Position numbers and translations under genes: made by a program. Shown in pieces: positions 61,069 through 64,000 of a stretch of DNA of 64,000 bases. A model generated the notes under the pieces. It had not been told where the DNA came from, made no database searches, and worked only from the letters and a program-made list of their open reading frames with translations. The DNA is taken from contig OX326960.1 in the NCBI GenBank assembly GCA_946800325.1, positions 22,559,150 to 22,623,149 on the forward strand. Direction: 5' to 3'. How positions within the stretch are numbered: position 1 is the stretch's first letter; each line of letters opens with the position of its first letter. The stretch is from Luzula sylvatica (Eukaryota > Streptophyta > Magnoliopsida > Poales > Juncaceae).

Positions 61069-62885
61069 TTAGCTCTCATTTTCAATCTCGGTTATACTAG
61101 CAAGCAAGTCGAGCACTCGAGCAAAATCCTCGGGTGGAGGACACGAAAACTCCATAAACTCTCCACTCTTTGGATGCTCGAATCTACAAAATCCAATCAA
61201 TTATTTCAAAATAATAACAATAATTTGCAATTTTTTTCTTACCCGAGGGATAGAGCGTGGAGACAAGGTCTATCCAACTCATCCAACATCATCGAAATAC
61301 TTTCATGAAATCTCGACGCAACTTTCCCTCTCAAAAGAGGCATGGCCATGTGTTTCGTTACTCCGTAAACTTCGTCTCCAAGTAAAGGAACTCCTATATG
61401 TTTCGCATGCACTCTTATCTACATAACATAAATCATTAATATCATAAAAAACCTTCATTAATTTATAAATTATATGCTTTAAATTATTTACTTGATGTGT
61501 ACGGCCCGTTTCCAATTTCCATTTCGTCAATGCGCATCCACCCCCCACAAAAACCTCCATTACTTTATACCTATACATATTTCTCAACAATAAAAAAAAT
61601 TAAAATAATTATTATGAAAATATTAAAAAATACAACTAGAGAGAAATTTATTCACCTACTAGCAGCATTGCGAGCGTGCCTGACAGACGAATTATTCGCA
61701 GCAACCATTCTAAGCCGATTATTTGGATCTCGACCAATTGGCATCTCAATTCTTCCTGAACTCGGTGTAGGAACACCACTTGTTATGCTCATATACACTC
61801 TCTTTATTGTACGAAGCTTAAATTGCTCTGCTAATTTCGCATGAGCCTCCTCGTCCTATCAAATCCTAAATCCAACGAAATCAAATGACGCACGGATCTT
61901 AAAGCAATCGAGAAGAAAGATCACCTTGGCGATTACAAGGAGGCCACTCGTGCCTTTGTCGATTCGGTGTACGATACCAGGTCTAACTAGAGAATCGCGA
62001 GTCTTGGTTTGGTTCAGAGCTTCTTGAGGGACTTTATCGACATGAAACACGTCTATTTCGTCTTCTTCCTCATTGTCGTTGGTTAGATAAGTAAATGTGG
62101 AGATTTTGCAGTGGTGAAGAATGGCGTTCACTAGGGTTCCGTTAGGGTTTCCTGATGCTGGGTGTACCACCATGTGAGCAGGTTTATTGACGACAAGAAG
62201 ATGGTTGTCTTCGTAGACAATGTCTAAAGGAATATCTTCAGCTTCCGCTCGTAATGGCTGCAGCTCTGAAACCGTGCAGCTAATTGTATCGCCTCCTTTG
62301 ATGATATGTGAAACCTACAATATCGCTTAATTGAAGATCAAGAGTAATGATATGCCCACTCCCTCCCTCCCTCCCTCTTTCCCTCCCTCTCACATGAACA
62401 GTGCATTTTGTGGGTCCCACACGAATTAAATTTTGTAAAAGTAGGTGTGGGTTCCACATGTCAATGAATATAGGGAGTGAATTTGGGAGTGGATTTGGGA
62501 GGCACTGTAGCACCGCCCGAAGATCAATTGAGACCTCGAAGATGAATGTATGATTCTGGATCAGACAAACCTTATCTATGGAACGGCCATTGACAGTGAC
62601 GAGGCCGGATTTGATACTAGATTGAATCCGCGCCCGGCTGATGTCTCCCATGCGAGAGGTGATCCATGCGTCGAGTCTCGATCTCGGAGACCCATCGTCC
62701 ACCGTCTCTACCAGCTGAACTCCGCCGTACTTGCTTCTGACTGGAGGCGACTGATCGAGGGTGGAAGAAGTATAAGAAGAAGACGCGAATAGAGGTTTTA
62801 CAATATTGAATCTAGAGTTCCGCCGGAGAAAGGAGAGGGAGGGGGAGATTGGAGATGCGGCAGAGGCGGCGGGAAAAGTTTGCAT
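61069..62885 (-). CDS. RluA-type RNA pseudouridine synthase, organellar type, copy 2 (6 exons, 424 aa)
   Basis: Minus-strand exons are 62885-62571, 62314-61925, 61855-61656, 61570-61492, 61418-61243 and 61183-61069. All introns are GT/AG and the frame is open over 1275 nt including TAA. Exon lengths equal copy 1 except exon 2, which has two extra codons in an acidic stretch (TNDNEEEDE against TNEEEDE). The S4-type segment, the catalytic [15 protein letters not shown] and the [12 protein letters not shown] motif are unchanged. The C terminus differs (TEIENES against TENENEN) because of changes around the stop. Intron 1 is 256 bp here and 70 bp in copy 1, owing to a MITE. Both copies therefore look functional at sequence level. 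Many differences I saw between them are synonymous, for example an Arg codon at about 61683, suggesting retained constraint after duplication. Confidence 0.93.
62342..62518. mobile_element. MITE with 9-bp target duplication in intron 1 of synthase copy 2
   Basis: A 177-bp insertion flanked by the 9-bp direct repeat GAAGATCAA (62333-62341 and 62519-62527). It is absent from intron 1 of copy 1. The right part has GGGAGTGAATTTGGGAGTGG and ends GGCACTGTAGCACCGCCC; the left part has CCCACTCCCTCCC. A 9-bp target suits a Mutator-like MITE, and the ends are only weakly inverted. Inferred family, clear insertion. Confidence 0.82.
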
Positions 62886-63869
62886 CTTTTCAGAATAGAC
62901 TGAACTGCCAGAGTGACATATACCTATCGGGATGTCAATACCTTGTTTTCTGAAAGAAAGAAAAAACTCGGAATGAAAAATCTCGGGTTTCTATTCTGGA
63001 GTTTCTAAAACCTGATTTTCATGTTAAAATCCGGAACTTCAGATCTGGACTGTCAATATCCGGTTTTTTCTAACTCAAAACTCTGGAATTGAAATCTCGG
63101 ATTTTTCAAATTCCAGTTTGCGAATTACTAGTTTCTAAAGTTCAGTAATACTCATCGATAATATGTGAAGGAACTATAATCTGAGAATCATTTGATGTAT
63201 GTGATTGTAAGTTACGAGATAGAAAATGCATGCTAGGTCAGTCATCAATTACGTCTTTCATCATGCAAAATTTATTTTGATAGCATATAAGACTCATTTT
63301 ACAATTATATATATATGTGTGTTAAGATGGGAAATATAATAGAAAATTAACCTATTTTAAACATTAATTCACACTCCAATTGATCTTGCTTTGTTCAATC
63401 ATTGTTTTATTTTTTTCGTGAAGTTGGCCGAAAGCACGAAACGTGCTCGTAAAAGACGCAACTTAATTTTTTTATAAAGGGATGCAAGTACACAAGTTTT
63501 GTTCAATCGTTGTTAATTTGGACAAATTACTACTATTTGAAATTTGGGATTAAAAATATATATATATCATTTTGGTAAATGTAATTACGATTGACATTCC
63601 ATTCATTGTACCTTTTTAGTCTAATCTAATAAAAATATATTATCAATCTATAACTTTTCGAGTCTACACATACCAAATAATAGTTTGATCATTGTAAATT
63701 TCTATACAATTAAAACACGAAATCAAAAAGGGAAAAAAAATAGCAGCAAAACAACAAAATACAAATTACAAATTTCCGATTAAAATTTTTGGGATACACT
63801 AAAATTATACATAACATAACACATTAAAATTAACACGTGGACAAAAAAAATCAAAACCCCCCACCCCCT
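62886..63869. other. Upstream flank of synthase copy 2 and downstream flank of PP2C copy 2
   Basis: Non-coding. It is collinear with 53953-55203, with small indels. The region that gave rise to the 79-bp minisatellite is missing here (junction near 63355). Confidence 0.7.
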
Positions 63870-64000
63870 TCAAATCGAGGTCGAATAAGACGCGACGGTA
63901 CTATACGGCAAATTGACCCCACCACCTCTCACACTGACAGGCTGGCCCCGTCCCGCCTTACTAACATGATTCGAGTCGATAAATACGACGACAACGCTGA
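63870..64000 (-). CDS. PP2C phosphatase, C-terminal end (partial, runs off the window)
   Basis: Minus-strand frame encoding [10 protein letters not shown], then [20 protein letters not shown] and [10 protein letters not shown], with a TGA stop at 63870-63872. It is the same C terminus as the 55.2-kb copy, but with the stop in place and no frameshift in the visible part. The rest lies beyond the window edge, so whether this copy is the intact parent of the fragments at 50.4 and 55.2 kb cannot be seen. Confidence 0.8.
   Translation of the reverse strand, partial: SVVVVFIDSNHVSKAGRGQPVSVRGGGVNLPYSTVASYSTSI

Overview
The window looks like nuclear DNA of a flowering plant, most likely a eudicot. 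The protein-coding genes have GT/AG introns, AT-rich intergenic DNA and plant-type products: a plastid DNL zinc-ribbon protein, a DUF616 (TOD1/MUCI70-type) protein, an organellar-type RluA pseudouridine synthase, and fragments of a clade-D-like PP2C. There are also plant-type mobile elements (Helitron-like, hAT-like, foldback MITEs, a solo LTR). I cannot name the species from sequence alone.

Layout. (1) 0.5-5.4 kb: two intact plus-strand genes, a 4-exon DNL zinc-ribbon gene and a 6-exon DUF616 gene, separated by a Helitron-like element. (2) 5.4-7.6 kb: AT-rich intergenic DNA without a recognisable gene. (3) 7.64-48.83 kb: one continuous satellite array of about 41 kb built from ~124-bp monomers. 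It has at least three higher levels: alternating A/B monomers make a ~248-bp dimer, 24-25 monomers make a ~3.0-3.1-kb sub-block, and two sub-blocks make a ~6.08-kb block that is repeated almost without change in the centre of the array. A 632-bp solo LTR with a 5-bp target-site duplication sits in only one block copy. (4) 48.84-49.80 kb: an AT-only tract, then a 79-bp minisatellite of about nine copies. (5) 49.8-64.0 kb: a minus-strand cluster of duplicated genes. Two complete tandem copies of a 6-exon RluA-type pseudouridine synthase (422 and 424 aa) are interleaved with broken PP2C copies. There is also a PP2C::pseudouridine-synthase fusion pseudogene, and the cluster has been remodelled by a hAT-like element with a Helitron-like element nested in it, a 9-bp-TSD MITE and a foldback MITE.

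How the parts relate. The intact genes point to organelle maintenance (an Hsp70-escort-type zinc ribbon and an RNA pseudouridine synthase) and to Golgi or cell-wall/sphingolipid biology (DUF616), but nothing suggests that they form one pathway. The dominant theme is repeat dynamics. Out-of-register exchange, block duplication, whole-dimer deletion and patch transfer can be read directly from variant positions in the satellite. In the right-hand cluster the same sequence has been duplicated, fused and invaded several times. The 79-bp minisatellite appears to be an amplified piece of the PP2C downstream flank, because an unamplified relative is present at 54.6 kb. I found no tRNA, rRNA, CRISPR or bacterial-type system. 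All ORFs inside the satellite look like by-products of the repeat.
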